DNA of 64,000 bases from Leptospirales bacterium (GTDB lineage: Bacteria; Spirochaetota; Leptospiria; Leptospirales; Leptonemataceae), in the NCBI GenBank assembly GCA_019694685.1, contig JAIBBM010000001.1:62001-126000 (forward strand), in the 5' to 3' direction. Of this stretch, positions 62,299 to 64,000 are shown piece by piece; the stretch's first letter is position 1; each line of letters starts with the position of its first letter. A model generated the notes under the pieces. It was not told the DNA's origin. It made no database searches and saw only the letters and a program-made list of their open reading frames with translations. The translations under genes and the position numbers were made by a program.

Positions 62299-64000
62299 GT
62301 GAACAAGTTCAAGACAAGCTACACAATCGGGCTGTTGCTCTTCGCCATCTATTGCGGTGCAGACAAAGAGAAGGGGCCCATGATCGCTCCGATTCCGGGA
62401 GCGAGTGCATCCAACCACAATGATCTGACCACGGCCGGGGCCTTTACCGGTACCTGTTTCACTGCAGATAAGTTCAACGTTGGAAGGGGAATCTACGACA
62501 TCACTGGATCTGCGGCCGAACTCGGCATGATGGGCTATGCCATGGTAGATCAAAAAACAGCTGGAATCCACATGAGACTGCGTGCTCGCGCTTTTCTCAT
62601 AGAAAGTCCGTGCAACGGCAAACGCCTGGTCTACGTGAGTGCCGATCTTGGACAGGTCTTCCAATCCGTCAAACAGGGTGTGGTCAAGAAACTCGTTGCG
62701 GCCTACGGAGATATGTACTCAGACGAAAACGTAATTCTAAGCGCCACGCATACCCACAGTGGACCTGGCGGATACTCTCACTACGCGCTCTACAATCTCA
62801 CTATCCTTGGCTATGACCAGCAGAACTACGACGCAATCGTCAATGGAATCTTTCAGGCCATTGTTCGCGCGCATAACAACGCAAAGCCGGCAACGATCGA
62901 ACTTGCGACTGGTGATGTAAACGATGCAAGCATGAACCGATCTCCGATTGCATACGCTGCCAATCCAGCCGCAGAGCGTGCGAAATATTCCGCGGACATT
63001 GACAAGAAGATGACTCTGTTGAAATTCCGTGGAACAGATGGAAAGGAACTTGGATTGCTCAATTGGTTTGCAGTTCACGCCACCAGCATCGGAAACAAGA
63101 ATCATTTAATCAGTGGCGACAACAAAGGCTATGCCGCCTATCGTTTCGAAAAAGCGAAAGGCACAAATTACGCATCCGCTGATACCTTTGTTGCCGGATT
63201 TGCAAATGCAAATGAAGGAGACGTTTCTCCCAATCTCTGGGGCGTTCCAGATCTGGTTCACGACTTTGATCGCACATACACAATTGGAAATAGACAATAC
63301 GAGACTGCGAACACACTCTACAATCAGGGTGGGAAAGTTCTTTCGGGCGGAGTGGATTACAGACATGCTTACGTAAACTATTCGCAGGTGACTGTGGATG
63401 CTCAGTGGACGGGCGGTGCTGCGAAATCCACGTGCAAAGCAGCCATCGGCGTTTCGTTTGCAGCTGGTTCCACAGAAGACGGCCCGTCCGGAGTTCCATT
63501 GATTACGGAAGGCATGACGTACGGTGGAGCAAGCTGGCCCATGTTCACGCTGGTTCCAGACGACCAGGCATGCCATGAAAAAAAGATCATTCTGCTTCCA
63601 ACCGGTCGCATGACCCCGTATCCCTGGACTCCAGAAGTACTGCCTGTGCACATTGCACGCATCGGAAGTCTGGCGATTGTCGCAGTTCCCTTTGAGTGTA
63701 CTACGATGTGCGGGCGTAGACTTCGCGATACGGTTGGCGCAGAGTTGAAGGCAGACGGAGTTACAGACGTAGTGATTGCCGGACTTGCAGATGCATACGC
63801 AGGATATGTTGCAACGAAAGAGGAATACTCAGTGCAACACTACGAAGGTGCTTCTACTCATTTCGGACCAAACCAGCTCGGGGCAATGCAGCAGGAATAC
63901 GCGAAACTGGCTCGTGCCATGCGAAACGGAGAAACAGTCAATCCTGGCCCTACACCGCGCGACCTGAGCAATAAGCAATCATCGTTGATCACGGGCGTTG
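62299..64000 (+). CDS. neutral/alkaline ceramidase lipoprotein (3' end outside window)
   Basis: Frame open to the end (at least 567 residues). GTG at 62299 after AGGGGGAA. Signal MNKFKTSYTIGLLLFAIYC with a lipobox cysteine. The enzyme domain follows the neutral ceramidase pattern: ADLGQVFQSVKQGV, the metal-binding SATHTHSGPGGYSHY, FAVHATSIGNKNHLISGDNKG and the serine stretch GFANANEGDVSPNLWG. It should cleave ceramide to sphingosine and fatty acid at the cell surface. Bacterial members are usually secreted; anchoring is less common. It may use host or dietary sphingolipids. Confidence 0.92.
   Translation, partial: MNKFKTSYTIGLLLFAIYCGADKEKGPMIAPIPGASASNHNDLTTAGAFTGTCFTADKFNVGRGIYDITGSAAELGMMGYAMVDQKTAGIHMRLRARAFLIESPCNGKRLVYVSADLGQVFQSVKQGVVKKLVAAYGDMYSDENVILSATHTHSGPGGYSHYALYNLTILGYDQQNYDAIVNGIFQAIVRAHNNAKPATIELATGDVNDASMNRSPIAYAANPAAERAKYSADIDKKMTLLKFRGTDGKELGLLNWFAVHATSIGNKNHLISGDNKGYAAYRFEKAKGTNYASADTFVAGFANANEGDVSPNLWGVPDLVHDFDRTYTIGNRQYETANTLYNQGGKVLSGGVDYRHAYVNYSQVTVDAQWTGGAAKSTCKAAIGVSFAAGSTEDGPSGVPLITEGMTYGGASWPMFTLVPDDQACHEKKIILLPTGRMTPYPWTPEVLPVHIARIGSLAIVAVPFECTTMCGRRLRDTVGAELKADGVTDVVIAGLADAYAGYVATKEEYSVQHYEGASTHFGPNQLGAMQQEYAKLARAMRNGETVNPGPTPRDLSNKQSSLITGV

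Noticed and set aside
62161..62664. 167-residue minus-strand open frame, and others (62737-63105, 63106-63651) opposite the ceramidase
   Set aside because: All are antisense to the ceramidase gene, which is open from 62299 to the window end and carries clear enzyme motifs.
1..64000. CRISPR arrays, insertion sequences, prophage or integrase genes
   Set aside because: No regularly spaced repeats, transposase or integrase motifs, or terminal repeats were seen on either strand.

Overview
The window looks like a chromosomal segment of a Leptospirales spirochaete, probably from the less AT-rich side of the order (Leptonema- or Turneriella-like) rather than a typical AT-rich Leptospira. This is inference. 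It rests on two DUF1554-type lipoproteins (a family described from Leptospira), many signal-peptide and lipobox proteins, a type B succinate dehydrogenase, a very dense two-component and chemotaxis repertoire, and housekeeping genes scattered singly. I see no insertion sequence, integrase, phage gene or CRISPR array. No intergenic gap exceeds about 170 bases.

Layout. 1-10.6 kb: end of a GGDEF-EAL protein; a fatty acid desaturase and its probable TetR repressor with two operator palindromes; a DksA-like protein; metallophosphatase and lipB; an AraC/GyrI-like regulator; tRNA-Phe; a receiver protein; a HEAT-repeat protein; prfB. 10.6-29.8 kb: a signalling block. The plus-strand half holds a PAS histidine kinase, a receiver fused to a degenerate kinase core, an ancestral hybrid kinase broken by a frameshift and a stop codon, and an Hpt protein. 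The minus-strand half is a tightly overlapping chemotaxis operon (MCP, STAS, cheA, cheW, MCP, cheB, cheR, cheY, a kinase-like protein), preceded by a NarL-type regulator and a receiver-GGDEF-EAL protein. 29.9-36.7 kb: rtcB-uvrB; a Spy/CnrX-like sensor, ECF sigma factor and small membrane protein; and a divergent MocR regulator and NimA-like flavoprotein pair sharing GGTCCA boxes.

36.7-47.4 kb: a TonB-like protein, sdhCAB, and a run of predicted lipoproteins (three beta-propellers, two DUF1554 proteins, two of unknown function). 47.5-54 kb: a phosphoethanolamine-transferase-like enzyme, a large protein with a charged disordered region, a DinB-like lipoprotein and small proteins. 53.8-59.5 kb: parts of a partner-switching network (receiver-RsbW-like protein, STAS protein, membrane SpoIIE phosphatase) around pyrF and an acyl-CoA synthetase. 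59.5-64 kb: a membrane protein, an MFS carrier, a YhhN-family protein and a lipoprotein neutral ceramidase that runs off the window end.

Themes: layered phospho-signalling, envelope and lipid metabolism (desaturase, acyl-CoA synthetase, YhhN, ceramidase, phosphoethanolamine transfer), and surface lipoproteins. The most distinctive observations are the desaturase-TetR operator layout, the broken hybrid kinase beside an intact Hpt, the Cnr-like ECF trio with a candidate autoregulated promoter, the MocR boxes, and the propeller/DUF1554 lipoprotein cluster.
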